Shown here: piece after piece, positions 26,112-34,718 of the stretch
How the letters are laid out: the number at the start of each line of letters is the position of its first letter
Position numbering within the stretch: the stretch's first letter is position 1
Origin: Listeria grayi DSM 20601
Lineage (GTDB): Bacteria > Bacillota > Bacilli > Lactobacillales > Listeriaceae
DNA length: 64,000 nucleotides
NCBI RefSeq assembly: GCF_000148995.1
Contig: NZ_GL538353.1
Span: forward strand, 372,001 to 436,000
Reading direction: 5' to 3'
Made by a program: the position numbers and the translations under genes
The notes under the pieces: generated by a model
Databases searched by the model: none
What the model was told of the DNA's origin: nothing
Seen by the model: the letters and a program-made list of their open reading frames with translations, nothing else

Positions 26112-26206
26112 GTGATTTAACTCCTTTATGTTGATTTTAGTTAATTAGCATGGTAACACACTAAAGCGTTTTTGTAAACCAATTGAATTTTTGGGAAAAA
26201 TATCTT

Positions 26207-26235
26207 TTGCATTGTGGGAAAGTTTACAGTAAACT
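26207..26235 (+). promoter_or_regulatory. hxlR promoter with palindromic operator
   Basis: TTGCAT (26207-26212) and TAAACT (26230-26235) are 17 bases apart. AGTTTAC-A-GTAAACT (26221-26235) is a perfect 7-bp-arm palindrome covering the -10 box, a natural place for autorepression by the HxlR protein. Confidence 0.65.
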
Positions 26236-26277
26236 AAAGCAAACTTGAAAGAGCGAAAAGTTGAAGGAGAGATAACG

Positions 26278-26601
26278 ATGGAAGAATCGAAAAGGCTGAC
26301 ACCGCTTGTGGATTGTCCTGTAGAAAAAACGATCCAATTGATCAGTAATAAATGGAAAGTCTTGATTATTCGGGAATTATTATTTGAAAAACGGAGATTC
26401 AATGAATTGCAGAGGCTTATCCCTGGCATTTCTCCCAAAGTACTGACACAGAATTTGAAAGAAATGATCGAACATGAATTGGTGGCACGAGAAGTATTTC
26501 CAGTTAGTTCGCCGCATGTCGAATATCGATTGACCGATTTGGGGGAAACATTGCGACCGATTTTGGATTCTATGGCAGCGTGGGGAGAGCAACATTTGTA
26601 G
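26278..26601 (+). CDS. HxlR family transcriptional regulator
   Basis: A 107-residue winged-helix protein. The core is CPVEKTIQLISNKWKVLI and LQRLIPGISPKVLTQNLKEM, with the family Cys at residue 14 that in relatives (YodB, HypR) senses thiol-reactive electrophiles. The ATG follows GAAGGAGA; a TTG further upstream is in frame but is not needed. A palindrome overlaps its own promoter. The next gene, an NAD(P)-binding oxidoreductase broken by a frameshift, is the usual neighbour and target of such regulators. Confidence 0.88.
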   Translation: MEESKRLTPLVDCPVEKTIQLISNKWKVLIIRELLFEKRRFNELQRLIPGISPKVLTQNLKEMIEHELVAREVFPVSSPHVEYRLTDLGETLRPILDSMAAWGEQHL

Positions 26602-26706
26602 CGGTGCACTTTCCGAATGGTAACTAGCTTACTAAAAAGTGCGTAATTTTCAAGTATATCCGGGTATGCTAGACTCATAGTAATGAGAGACATAGGAGGA
26701 GATACA

Positions 26707-27338
26707 ATGAAAATTGGAATTATTGGAGCAAATGGAAACGCAGGAAAGCTTATTTTAGCAGAGGCAGTAAAACGAAAACATGAGGTGACTGCGATCGTGC
26801 GTGACCGCTCGAAAGTTGCTGAATCTGTTGATGTTATCGAAAAAGATATTTTTGATTTGCAAACAGAAGAGCTAGCTGCTTTTGATGTAGTGGTGGATGC
26901 GTTTGGGGAATGGCAAAATGTGTACTTCATCAAACCACGCTGAAACAACTTGCGGATCAATTATCCGGACATCATCATACACGGCTGCTCGTGGTAGGAA
27001 GTGCGGGAAGTTTATATATAGATGAAGCGAAATCAAGCCGGGTGATCGATGATCCGAATATGCCTGCAGAGTTTAAAGCGCTGGCTACTTCAATGGCAAA
27101 AGCATTTGATGCGCTTAAAATCAGAACGGATGTCAATTGGACTTATGCAAGTCCGGCAACGTTATTTGTTGTTGATGCACCGCTGACAAATAGGTTTACC
27201 ATTGTTTCCAATGATAGGCTTACTTTCAATGAAAAAGGCGAAAATACAATTGGATATGCGGATTTTGCAGTGGCAGTTGTGGATGAGATCGAAACAGGGG
27301 ATTTCATTGGAAAACGCTTTTCCGTGATTGCTGATTAG
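26707..27338 (+). pseudogene. NAD(P)H-binding (NmrA-like) oxidoreductase, frameshifted
   Basis: The N-terminal half, from the ATG at 26707 behind AGGAGG, has the Rossmann start MKIGIIGANGNAGKLILAEA and ends at a stop at 26941-26943. The C-terminal half (CVLHQTTLKQLADQLSG... to 27338) continues in the frame one base back. Joining them by one added base near 26925-26932 gives an uninterrupted ~210-residue SDR/NmrA family protein (DAFGEW...HQTTLKQLAD, LLVVGSAGSLYI, NWTYASPATLF). So a single base appears to be missing. It could be a true mutation or a sequence error. The intact protein would reduce quinones or other electrophiles under HxlR control. Confidence 0.85.
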
Positions 27339-27351
27339 GTCTTGGGTTAAG

Positions 27352-27382
27352 ACGAGGAGAGGAGTGTCTCCTCGTTTTTTTT
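27352..27382 (+). terminator. Intrinsic terminator
   Basis: ACGAGGAGA and TCTCCTCGT form a 9-bp stem around GGAGTG, followed by eight T. Confidence 0.85.
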
Positions 27383-27425
27383 ATGCTATAATCAGTGTAT
27401 TCTGAATAGGCAGGAGGAATGGAAT

Positions 27426-28235
27426 TTGCTTAAAAAAGATGGTCACACCCATACAGAATTTTGTCCACATGGTTCAAATGATGATGTAGAGCTTTATATC
27501 CGATCAGCGATCCAGCAAGGTTTCAGTCATTACGCGATCACGGAGCATGCACCGCTGCCGCCAGAATTGCTAGAACGATCTGGAGGCGCGCCGGAAGTTG
27601 TAGAAACCGGGGCAATGGCGCTTACCGATGTTCGCTATTATCTGCAGAAAATGCATGCGTTGAAACATAAATATGCCAGCGATATCACGATCGAGGTCGG
27701 TTTTGAAGTCGATTATCTGAAGCCGTTTGAAAATTGGACGCGGGATTTTTTGGCAGAATACGGAAAACAATTAGATGATGGCATTTTGTCCGTTCATTTC
27801 TTGCCGGGAAAAGACGGGTATCGGGGAATCGATTTCAGCCCGGAGGATTATCAAGAAGGAATCATCGGGTATTATGGAGATTTTGCCAAGGCCCGTTCTG
27901 CTTACTTCGATATGGTAGCAACATCGATCGAGGCAGATCTTGGCAGCTACAAACCGAAACGGATCGGGCACCTATCGCTTTGCCAAAAATTCCAGCATTA
28001 TTTTAACGAAGGAACGGAATGGACAGCGCATGCGATGGAGCAGATGACGGAGCTCTTGCAATCTGTCAAAAGGAGAAATTATGAATTAGATTATAACGCG
28101 GCGGGACTTTTTAAAGACTATTGCCGAGAAACGTATCCACCTGAACAAGTCGTACAGCTTGCCAAACAAATGGGCATACCGCTCGTCTATGGTTCGGATG
28201 CTCATCAAGCGAGTGAAGTTGGCAGGGGCTACTAG
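27426..28235 (+). CDS. hisJ: Histidinol-phosphatase, PHP family
   Basis: 269 residues; hydrolyses histidinol phosphate, the step missing from the main his operon 1.3 kb away. The PHP metal site is shown by DGHTHTEFCPHG at the N-terminus, ITEHAPLP, EVGFEVDYL, SVHFLPG and the C-terminal YGSDAH. The start is TTG with AGGAGG 7 bases upstream. Its stop codon overlaps the stop of the convergent alkyltransferase-like gene. It is transcribed away from the his operon, so co-regulation is not obvious. Confidence 0.93.
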   Translation: MLKKDGHTHTEFCPHGSNDDVELYIRSAIQQGFSHYAITEHAPLPPELLERSGGAPEVVETGAMALTDVRYYLQKMHALKHKYASDITIEVGFEVDYLKPFENWTRDFLAEYGKQLDDGILSVHFLPGKDGYRGIDFSPEDYQEGIIGYYGDFAKARSAYFDMVATSIEADLGSYKPKRIGHLSLCQKFQHYFNEGTEWTAHAMEQMTELLQSVKRRNYELDYNAAGLFKDYCRETYPPEQVVQLAKQMGIPLVYGSDAHQASEVGRGY

Positions 28236-28531
28236 CCTTGCCAAAAAGCAAGTTTTAGGTTTACATAACCATTCGGCTTAAACGGAACGTTTTCTTCTTC
28301 CAGCAAATAGCGCTGTTCTTCCCAGCCTGGGACTAAACGGCCCATACTATTAACGACGCGATGGCAGGGAACGGTTTTCGGCCGAACGGATTTTTTTAGC
28401 AAACTGCCGACCAGTCTGGAATGACGGGGGAATTTGGCCATGTAGGCGATTTGACCATAGGTAGTTACTTTTCCACGAGGTATCTGTTTGATAATGGTAA
28501 AGACACGTTCTTCAAATTCAGCTGGAATCAT
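28232..28531 (-). CDS. MGMT family protein (alkyltransferase-like domain)
   Basis: A 99-residue protein holding only the DNA-binding/active-site domain of O6-alkylguanine-DNA alkyltransferases. KQIPRGKVTTYGQIAYMA is the helix-turn-helix part, and VPCHRVVNSMGRL contains the acceptor Cys in PCHR. That Cys separates it from true ATL proteins, which have Trp there; yet it lacks the usual N-terminal domain. So it may repair alkylated guanine or act as a damage sensor. The start is the second Met (MIPAEFEER) because AAAGGGAGG lies 9 bases before it and a TATAAT sits directly before the upstream ATG. Confidence 0.85.
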   Translation of the reverse strand: MIPAEFEERVFTIIKQIPRGKVTTYGQIAYMAKFPRHSRLVGSLLKKSVRPKTVPCHRVVNSMGRLVPGWEEQRYLLEEENVPFKPNGYVNLKLAFWQG

Positions 28532-28581
28532 GATCTCTGGCCTCCCTTTCATTTTTATTATAACAAAACAAAGGAGTCGAC

Positions 28582-29577
28582 ATGAACTATTTTATTCAGG
28601 CAGGCAGCTATGTGCTTGTCATACTTGCTGCCGTACTTATTGTATTTATCGGCATCAGCTTATTTTCTCCTCATCTAGCTGTTTATCTGCTGCGGGCTTG
28701 CTCGTATGGGAAGGGGAAAAAGCCGAAGCATTATGCAGATTATCAGCAAAAAGTCCGCATCCAAAAGAATATTTCCTATTCCTCCGATTTCACAAATAAT
28801 CGGCTGGATATATACTCTCCGAAAGAAAACAGCCAGCCAAAAGGCACGATTTTTTGGGTGCATGGCGGTTTTTTCGTCGGCGGAAATAAAGAAAAAGCGA
28901 CTTATTGGAGTACGATGATGGCTAGTAAGGGCTACATCGTTGTATCGATCGATTATCAAGTAGCGCCAGAACGGATCTATCCCGGTCCCGTTCAGCAGAT
29001 GCAAGATGCGTACCGTTTTTTGAAAGCGAAGGAACAGGACTATCCAATGCTCGACCTTGCTAGGCTAGTCATTGGCGGAGATTCCGCGGGCGCTCAGCTG
29101 GCTGCTCAGTTCCTTACGATACAAACCAATAAAGACTATGCAGAAGCGTTGGGACTTGAACAGGTTGTCCCGATAGAGACGATCCGTGCGGCACTGCTTT
29201 ACTGCGGGCCGTATCATCTGCAGGGCATTCTGGAAGTGAGAGATCCGGCACGCCGCTTCTTTATGAAACGGATCGGCTGGGCTTACTTAGGCAGGCGCGA
29301 TTGGGAAAACAGTCTGGAAGCGAAACAGGCTTCGATCGTGGAGCATATTTCCGCCGATTATCCGCCGACATTTTTGACAGATGGTAATACCAGTTCGTTT
29401 GATCTGCACGCAAAAGCATTTGAGCGTGCTTTAAGGGAGAACCATGTGCAGGTGAAAACATTATATTTTACAAAAAAAGATGGCAAGATCAAGCATGAAT
29501 ATCAATTTGATTTATCAACGAAGCAAGCCATGTTGGCGTGGGAGCAGACGCTACAATTTTTAGAAAAAAATATGTAA
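28582..29577 (+). CDS. Alpha/beta-hydrolase (esterase/lipase) with N-terminal membrane anchor
   Basis: 331 residues. A hydrophobic N-terminal segment (residues 4-25) probably anchors the protein outside the membrane. The hormone-sensitive-lipase-like features follow: oxyanion motif FWVHGGFFVGG near residue 92, nucleophile GGDSAGAQLA near 168, and the likely Asp (LTDGNTSSFDLH) and His (KIKHEYQFDL) near the C-terminus. The substrate is unknown; carboxylesterase or acyl-carbohydrate esterase activity are options. It is monocistronic with its own terminator. Confidence 0.85.
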   Translation: MNYFIQAGSYVLVILAAVLIVFIGISLFSPHLAVYLLRACSYGKGKKPKHYADYQQKVRIQKNISYSSDFTNNRLDIYSPKENSQPKGTIFWVHGGFFVGGNKEKATYWSTMMASKGYIVVSIDYQVAPERIYPGPVQQMQDAYRFLKAKEQDYPMLDLARLVIGGDSAGAQLAAQFLTIQTNKDYAEALGLEQVVPIETIRAALLYCGPYHLQGILEVRDPARRFFMKRIGWAYLGRRDWENSLEAKQASIVEHISADYPPTFLTDGNTSSFDLHAKAFERALRENHVQVKTLYFTKKDGKIKHEYQFDLSTKQAMLAWEQTLQFLEKNM

Positions 29578-29578
29578 A

Positions 29579-29612
29579 AAAGCACAGCGGAGAAATTCGC
29601 TGTGCTTTTGCT
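29579..29612. terminator. Bidirectional terminator
   Basis: AGCACAGCG and CGCTGTGCT around GAGAAATT, with A and T flanks, lie between the convergent hydrolase and permease genes. Confidence 0.85.
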
Positions 29613-29616
29613 TCCT

Positions 29617-30912
29617 TTATACTACAAACACAAAATACAAAATAAAGAGCAACATCATGATATACATCAGTGGATGGACTTCTTTATAGCGACCTTTCAA
29701 TACCATGGTAATCGGATAGAAAATAAAGCCAATCGCGATCCCGGTTGCGATCGAGAAGGTAAGCACCATCATCAAGACGATAAAGAAGGCTGGTACAGCT
29801 GTTTCGAATTTTGACCAGTCAATGTGGGCTACATTCCCGATCATCAAAATACCTACGATCACTAATGCCGGTGTAGTGACAGCGCTAGTGACAACGCCAA
29901 GTAGCGGTGAGAAGAAGAGCGATAAGGCAAAGCAGATGCCGACAACAATCGCAGTCAGACCTGTTCTTCCACCAGCAGCAACGCCAGCAGTGGATTCCAC
30001 ATAAGAAGTCGTGGTCGAAGTCCCAAAGATAGAACCGACGACTGTCGCTACTGAATCAGAAAATAAAGAGCGACCGGCACGCGGTACTTTGTTATCTTTA
30101 ACGAAACCAGCTTGATTAGCAACAGCTACCAATGTACCGGCTGTATCAAAGAAGTCGATAAAGAAGAAAGTCAAGATCACGATCAACATTTGTGGCGTGA
30201 AGATGTCGGACAAATGAATGATTGCTTGTCCGAAAGTCGGTGAGATACTTGGGATCCCAGAAACGATCTGATGCGGTACAGCGATCAGTCCGAAAATCAT
30301 GCCGATGATCGCTGTCGTGATCATTCCTAGGAAAATCGCACCGCGCAGGTTAAGTGTCATATAAATGACCGTGATCACGATTCCGAAGACAGCTAGTAAA
30401 ACAGGCCCGCTGTGCAGATTTCCAAGTGCGACGATCGTCGATTTGTTACCTACGATGATCCCGGCATTTTTCAGTCCCAAAAAGGCGATAAAAAAGCCGA
30501 TGCCGGCACCGACGGCATATTTAAGTTCAGCAGGGATCGCATTGATCACTTTTTCGCGGATCCCAGATAATGTTAAACAAATAAAAACAAGTCCCGATAC
30601 CAATACGCCGCTTAGCGCAGTTTGCCAGGGGATACCCCATTGCGCACATACCGTATAAGCAAAAAAGGCATTAAGCCCCATCCCGGGTGCGAGTCCGATC
30701 GGATAATTGGCAACAAGTCCCATCACTACAGAACCAACAACAGCAGCAAGTACTGTGGCTACAAAGACAGCATGCAGATCCATCCCAGTCGTCGCCAGCA
30801 TAGTTGGGTTGACGAATAAGACATACGCCATGGATAAAAAAGTAGTTAGTCCAGCAAGAATTTCTGTGCGTACGGAAGTTTTATTCTCCCGCAGTTTAAA
30901 AAAACGATTCAT
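29617..30912 (-). CDS. Guanine/hypoxanthine permease, NCS2 AzgA-like family
   Basis: 431 residues with about 12-14 membrane segments. Family features are GLTTFLSMAYVLFVNPTML near the N-terminus, GLAPGMGLNAFFAYTVC around residue 73, and the loop FFDTAGTLVAVANQAG around residue 258. It imports purine bases by proton symport (PbuG/PbuO type). The gene is preceded by a purine riboswitch with a guanine-type specificity base, so expression should fall when guanine or hypoxanthine is plentiful. AGGGAGG precedes the ATG. Confidence 0.92.
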   Translation of the reverse strand: MNRFFKLRENKTSVRTEILAGLTTFLSMAYVLFVNPTMLATTGMDLHAVFVATVLAAVVGSVVMGLVANYPIGLAPGMGLNAFFAYTVCAQWGIPWQTALSGVLVSGLVFICLTLSGIREKVINAIPAELKYAVGAGIGFFIAFLGLKNAGIIVGNKSTIVALGNLHSGPVLLAVFGIVITVIYMTLNLRGAIFLGMITTAIIGMIFGLIAVPHQIVSGIPSISPTFGQAIIHLSDIFTPQMLIVILTFFFIDFFDTAGTLVAVANQAGFVKDNKVPRAGRSLFSDSVATVVGSIFGTSTTTSYVESTAGVAAGGRTGLTAIVVGICFALSLFFSPLLGVVTSAVTTPALVIVGILMIGNVAHIDWSKFETAVPAFFIVLMMVLTFSIATGIAIGFIFYPITMVLKGRYKEVHPLMYIMMLLFILYFVFVV

Positions 30913-31006
30913 TAAAAAAAGCCTCCCTATTTATGTTGTCGTACATAATTTGGAAAGAGCTTCAAATAAGCGCGCGTCAAATAGACACTACACTCCTATA
31001 TGCAGC

Positions 31007-31071
31007 TCGTAGCCTAGCAATTTACGGTTGCTTGGTAGAAACGTCCGGACCCTATTTCCGAACTTATACGA
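31007..31071 (-). promoter_or_regulatory. Purine riboswitch (guanine class)
   Basis: Read on the minus strand, P1 arms TCGTATA/TACGA, the J1/2-P2 region ending GTTTCTACC and the P3 hairpin CAACCGTAAATTG match the purine aptamer. The specificity base before the 3' P1 arm is C (GGCTACGA), as in xpt-type guanine/hypoxanthine aptamers; adenine aptamers have U. It lies 95-160 bases before the permease start. I see no strong T-tailed terminator after it, so the switch may act partly on translation. Confidence 0.93.
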
Positions 31072-31143
31072 CTTGCTTATTGTAGCCCTTTTTCAGTCAT
31101 TACGCAATATAAAATTTTACTTGTATATTTTTATAAAAATTAG

Positions 31144-31172
31144 TTTATACTTTTAGAAAAATAAGTTATAAT
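31144..31172 (+). promoter_or_regulatory. bglA promoter
   Basis: TTTATA (31144-31149) and TATAAT (31167-31172) with 17 bases between them, 24 bases before the start codon. The region is very AT-rich and probably contains the operator of the GntR protein encoded downstream. Confidence 0.6.
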
Positions 31173-31196
31173 AATACCGAAAAGGAGGAGATAATA

Positions 31197-32588
31197 ATGA
31201 AATATACGTTTCCAGAAAACTTTTGGTGGGGGAGCGCTGCATCCGGCCCACAAACGGAAGGTGCCAGCACTATCGACGGCAAGAAACCGAGTGTGTGGGA
31301 TCATTGGTACAAAATCGAACCAGAGAAGTTTTTTAATGGTGTAGGTCCGCAAAATACATCCAATTTTTATTATCAATATAAAGAAGACATTGCATTGATG
31401 AAACAAACCGGGCACAATTCTTTTCGGACTTCGATCCAGTGGTCTCGCCTGATCCCTGACGGAAGCGGAGAAGTGAATCCGAAAGCAGTGGAATTTTACA
31501 ATAATGTGCTGGATGAAATGATCGCAAATGGTGTGGAGCCATTTATCAACTTATATCACTTTGATATGCCAATGGCTATGCAAGAAAAAGGCGGCTTTGA
31601 AAACCGTGCCGTGGTAGATGCATATGCGAACTATGCGAAAACGTGTTTCGAACTATTTGGCAGCAAAGTCAAATATTGGTTTACTTTCAACGAACCGATC
31701 GTGCCAGTGGAAATGGGCTACTTATATGACATGCATTATCCAAACGTCCATGATTTCGGTCGTGCAGCACAAGTGGCTTATCATACTGCACTTGCCCATG
31801 CTTTGGCGGTAAAATATTATCATGAATTGAATCAAGACGGTAAAATCGGTGTGATCTTGAACTTGACGCCTTCTTATCCGCGCAGTCAAAATCCAGCCGA
31901 TCTAAAAGCCGCCCATCTTGCTGATCTTTTCTATAACCGTTCTTTCTTAGATCCAGTAACGAAAGGCGAATATCCAGAAGATCTTGTTGAGATCTTGCGC
32001 GAACGTGATTTCATCCCTGAACATACGGCAGAGGATCTTGCTATCATCAAAAACAACATCATTGATATTCTCGGCGTCAATTATTATCAGCCGCGTCGTG
32101 TCAAAGCAAAAGAGTACATGCCACATCCAGATGCACCGTTCATTCCGGAACATCTATTTGATAATTATGAAATGCCTTACCGCAAAATGAATCCTTACCG
32201 TGGCTGGGAAATTTACGAAAAAGCAATCTACGACATGGCAATCAATCTGCGGGACAATTATAACAATATTCCATTCTTTATTTCAGAAAACGGGATGGGC
32301 GTAGAAGGAGAAGATCGTTATCGCGGTGCTGATGGTAAGATCAATGACCATTATCGGATCGATTTTATCAAAGATCATTTGCGTTATTTACATCAAGCCA
32401 TCGATGAAGGTGCCAACTGCCTAGGCTATCATCTATGGACATTCATGGATTGCTGGAGCTGGGCCAATGCTTATAAAAACCGCTACGGTCTAGTTGAAGT
32501 CGATCTAGATAATAACTTTAAACGGACGATCAAAGCATCTGGTTACTGGTATAAAGAGCTTACTGCAAATAATGGCTTTGAAGACTAA
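31197..32588 (+). CDS. bglA: 6-phospho-beta-glucosidase, GH1 family
   Basis: 463 residues. The acid/base Glu is in WFTFNEPIVP (about residue 165) and the nucleophile Glu in FFISENGMGV (about 363), so it is a retaining GH1 enzyme. The N-terminus FPENFWWGSAASGPQTEGA is typical. It would cleave phosphorylated beta-glucosides delivered by a PTS. There is no PTS gene next to it; the downstream GntR regulator in the same direction is its likely controller. AAAGGAGGAG precedes the ATG. Confidence 0.93.
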   Translation: MKYTFPENFWWGSAASGPQTEGASTIDGKKPSVWDHWYKIEPEKFFNGVGPQNTSNFYYQYKEDIALMKQTGHNSFRTSIQWSRLIPDGSGEVNPKAVEFYNNVLDEMIANGVEPFINLYHFDMPMAMQEKGGFENRAVVDAYANYAKTCFELFGSKVKYWFTFNEPIVPVEMGYLYDMHYPNVHDFGRAAQVAYHTALAHALAVKYYHELNQDGKIGVILNLTPSYPRSQNPADLKAAHLADLFYNRSFLDPVTKGEYPEDLVEILRERDFIPEHTAEDLAIIKNNIIDILGVNYYQPRRVKAKEYMPHPDAPFIPEHLFDNYEMPYRKMNPYRGWEIYEKAIYDMAINLRDNYNNIPFFISENGMGVEGEDRYRGADGKINDHYRIDFIKDHLRYLHQAIDEGANCLGYHLWTFMDCWSWANAYKNRYGLVEVDLDNNFKRTIKASGYWYKELTANNGFED

Positions 32589-32632
32589 GATAGGCGTGGT
32601 AAAATAAGGAAAGCAAGTAGAGGAGGAGTATT

Positions 32633-33361
32633 GTGGCGCAAAATCAAACGAAGTATAGTTTTATCGCAGAAGAAATGCGAAGCCGCATTTTGGATCTCAA
32701 GTATCCGTTAGATAAACCGATACCAGATGAAATGACGCTCGCCCTGGAATTCGGCTGTAGTCGAATGACAATGAAAAAAGCGCTCGAGGTACTTGTCCTT
32801 GAAGGCTTTCTTTATCGAAAACGAGGACATGGTACTTTCATCATCAAATCGGCACTCGACGCAGAACGGCTGACGATCCATAATCAAGAATTGAATGGTT
32901 TTACAAAGCTGTTAGACGATAAAGGTGTGACGAGTAATGTCATTAAATTTGAAGTTATTTTTCCAACCGAAAAGATTGCGGAACGGCTCAATATCGAACG
33001 TGAAACGCCAATTTACGATATTTTACGGATCCGCAGCGTAGCGGACGAGCCATATGTATTGGAACAGACATATATGCCTGTGACAGTGATCCCCGGGATC
33101 AACCAGTCTGTATTAGAAGGCTCGATCTACAAGTACATCCAAGAAGAGCTACATTTGAAGCTAGCAAGTTCTTACAAACAGATCCGCGCTGATAAATCAG
33201 GCGAACTCGACTGGGAATATTTGCACTGTACGAAAGAAGAGCCGGTGCTTGAAGTAGAGCAAACGGTTTACTTAAATAATGGCACAGCTTTTGAATATTC
33301 ATTAGCCCGCCATCGGTATGATAAATTTGTCTTTACCACTGTCAACATTTCCAGACACTAA
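32633..33361 (+). CDS. GntR family (HutC/UTRA) transcriptional regulator
   Basis: 242 residues. The N-terminal winged helix reads IAEEMRSRILDLKYPLDKPIPDEMTLALEFGCSRMTMKKALEVL, in overlapping parts typical of GntR; the rest is a UTRA ligand-binding domain that in relatives binds phosphorylated sugars. The start is GTG with AGGAGGAG upstream. It follows bglA by 44 bases and is probably co-transcribed with it, giving a feedback-controlled beta-glucoside unit. Confidence 0.92.
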   Translation: MAQNQTKYSFIAEEMRSRILDLKYPLDKPIPDEMTLALEFGCSRMTMKKALEVLVLEGFLYRKRGHGTFIIKSALDAERLTIHNQELNGFTKLLDDKGVTSNVIKFEVIFPTEKIAERLNIERETPIYDILRIRSVADEPYVLEQTYMPVTVIPGINQSVLEGSIYKYIQEELHLKLASSYKQIRADKSGELDWEYLHCTKEEPVLEVEQTVYLNNGTAFEYSLARHRYDKFVFTTVNISRH

Positions 33362-33364
33362 CAT

Positions 33365-33416
33365 AAAACACACGCTGATCAAGCCGCTGACATGCGGAAG
33401 AGAGCGTGTGTTTTTT
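33365..33416. terminator. Bidirectional terminator
   Basis: AAAACACACGCT pairs with AGCGTGTGTTTT and encloses a smaller CCGC/GCGG hairpin. T and A flanks serve gntR and the convergent thrE-like operon. Confidence 0.85.
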
Positions 33417-33867
33417 AGATTTGTTCTTTATTTTCCCGAAAGCGGCGGATACTATGGTTGAATATTTCGGATAGCATGATGCCTGCTGCGATCGCACCTG
33501 CCACGACACCAACTTGAACCGTAAAACCGATCGCTTCGATATAATCGCCAAGCACAAAATTACGCACAGCTTGATAAGCGAGTCCACCGGGAACAAGCGG
33601 GACAAGGCCGGGAATATTAAAAATCGTGATCGGCATTTTTTTATACTTCGCGAAAAAATGACTGCAGACGGCTACCACAAAAGCTCCTGCCATCGAGGCA
33701 GCGCCTACACCCAAGTGGAAGTTTTGGAAGAGCCAGAAAGCCATCCAGCCCGTTGCTCCTGTCCAGCCACAAGCATTTAGCGTTTTCCGCGGGACATTCG
33801 TAATGATAGCAAAGGCGACCGTTGCCAAGTAACTACAGATGATGTGGATCAAGATCGTAGCAAACAT
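33415..33867 (-). CDS. Threonine/serine exporter family protein, C-terminal-half type (ThrE_2)
   Basis: 150 residues with about five hydrophobic segments, matching the DUF3815/ThrE_2 half: VPRKTLNACGWTGATGW near residue 25, MPITIFNIPGLVPLVPGGLAY near residue 78. In Corynebacterium the exporter ThrE is one chain; here the two halves are separate adjacent genes, 12 bases apart, and must associate in the membrane. The role in Listeria is not established. Confidence 0.88.
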   Translation of the reverse strand: MFATILIHIICSYLATVAFAIITNVPRKTLNACGWTGATGWMAFWLFQNFHLGVGAASMAGAFVVAVCSHFFAKYKKMPITIFNIPGLVPLVPGGLAYQAVRNFVLGDYIEAIGFTVQVGVVAGAIAAGIMLSEIFNHSIRRFRENKEQI

Positions 33868-33879
33868 AAAACTCCTCCT

Positions 33880-34626
33880 TTATAAGAAAAAACGAAAGAT
33901 GACAGCAATGCCGATCCCGATCGCACAAGAGGTCAGCAATGCTTCTGTACCGCGCGCCATTCCGCTCAGCAGATGACCGGCGAGCAAATCGCGGACAGCG
34001 TTGGTGATCGGGACCCCGGGAACGAGCGGCATCAAACTGCCGATTATCATCGTACTTAAATGAATACCCAAATTCAGGTGAACAGCTAAGACCGCAAACA
34101 GTCCGATGGCAAAGGAAGCAAGAAACTCGGCCATGAATTTGACTTTGACCCATAAATTAGCATAATAATAAATCGCATAGCCAAGTCCACCGATCAAACA
34201 AGTCGCAATAAAATCATACCAAGCGCCACCGAAAATGATCATCAGCGTCCCACTCACGAGGCTGCCGGCTGCGATCTGCAACCAAACAGGGAAGTGCTTG
34301 GTTTCGTTATCTAGCGCCATCAGTTGCTGATACAGCTCTTGAAGTGTCAACACATTAGAAGCGAAAGAACGGGAAAGCTCATTGACCATCGCTACTTTTT
34401 CCAAATTGATCGTTCGCGCCGGTATCTGTTTAAGCTGGATATTCTGTTCACCTTCCAGCGACATGAAAATACCAGTAGGCGTCACAAAACTGATACCGCG
34501 CTTTTTACTGGCCGTATCCGCGATCCGGATCATCGTATCTTCCACGCGATACATTTCTGCGCCACTTTCCATCATGATCTTGCCTGCCATCAAACAGGTT
34601 TCCAGTAAATAGTCTTGCTTATCCAA
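33880..34626 (-). CDS. Threonine/serine exporter family protein, N-terminal-half type (DUF1212)
   Basis: 248 residues. A soluble N-terminal part (ETCLMAGKIMMESGAEMYRVEDTM, residues 9-32) carries the conserved SGAE-YRVE motif of DUF1212, followed by about five membrane segments from residue 115 on (including SLMPLVPGVPITNAVRDLL). The soluble part is hydrolase-like in related exporters. It is the first gene of the two-gene thrE operon. It lies divergent to the PC4-like gene. Confidence 0.9.
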   Translation of the reverse strand: MDKQDYLLETCLMAGKIMMESGAEMYRVEDTMIRIADTASKKRGISFVTPTGIFMSLEGEQNIQLKQIPARTINLEKVAMVNELSRSFASNVLTLQELYQQLMALDNETKHFPVWLQIAAGSLVSGTLMIIFGGAWYDFIATCLIGGLGYAIYYYANLWVKVKFMAEFLASFAIGLFAVLAVHLNLGIHLSTMIIGSLMPLVPGVPITNAVRDLLAGHLLSGMARGTEALLTSCAIGIGIAVIFRFFL

Positions 34627-34718
34627 TTTTAGAAGCCACCTTTCTGTCTGTGTGCTGAATCCATATTATATTTATGATACTATATTTATAGGAAAAAAAG
34701 AAAGGAGACCAATTATAA

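Noticed and set aside
24927-26277. T-box or attenuator in front of the his operon
   Set aside because: The spacer upstream of hisZ is short and has no T-box sequence, leader peptide or terminator hairpin.
26145-26960. 271-codon open frame on the minus strand across hxlR and the oxidoreductase
   Set aside because: It is antisense to hxlR and the Rossmann gene, which have strong motifs; its translation has no recognisable domain.
26707-27338. Programmed ribosomal frameshift in the oxidoreductase gene
   Set aside because: No slippery heptamer or downstream stem was seen at the junction, and the family is normally a single continuous frame.
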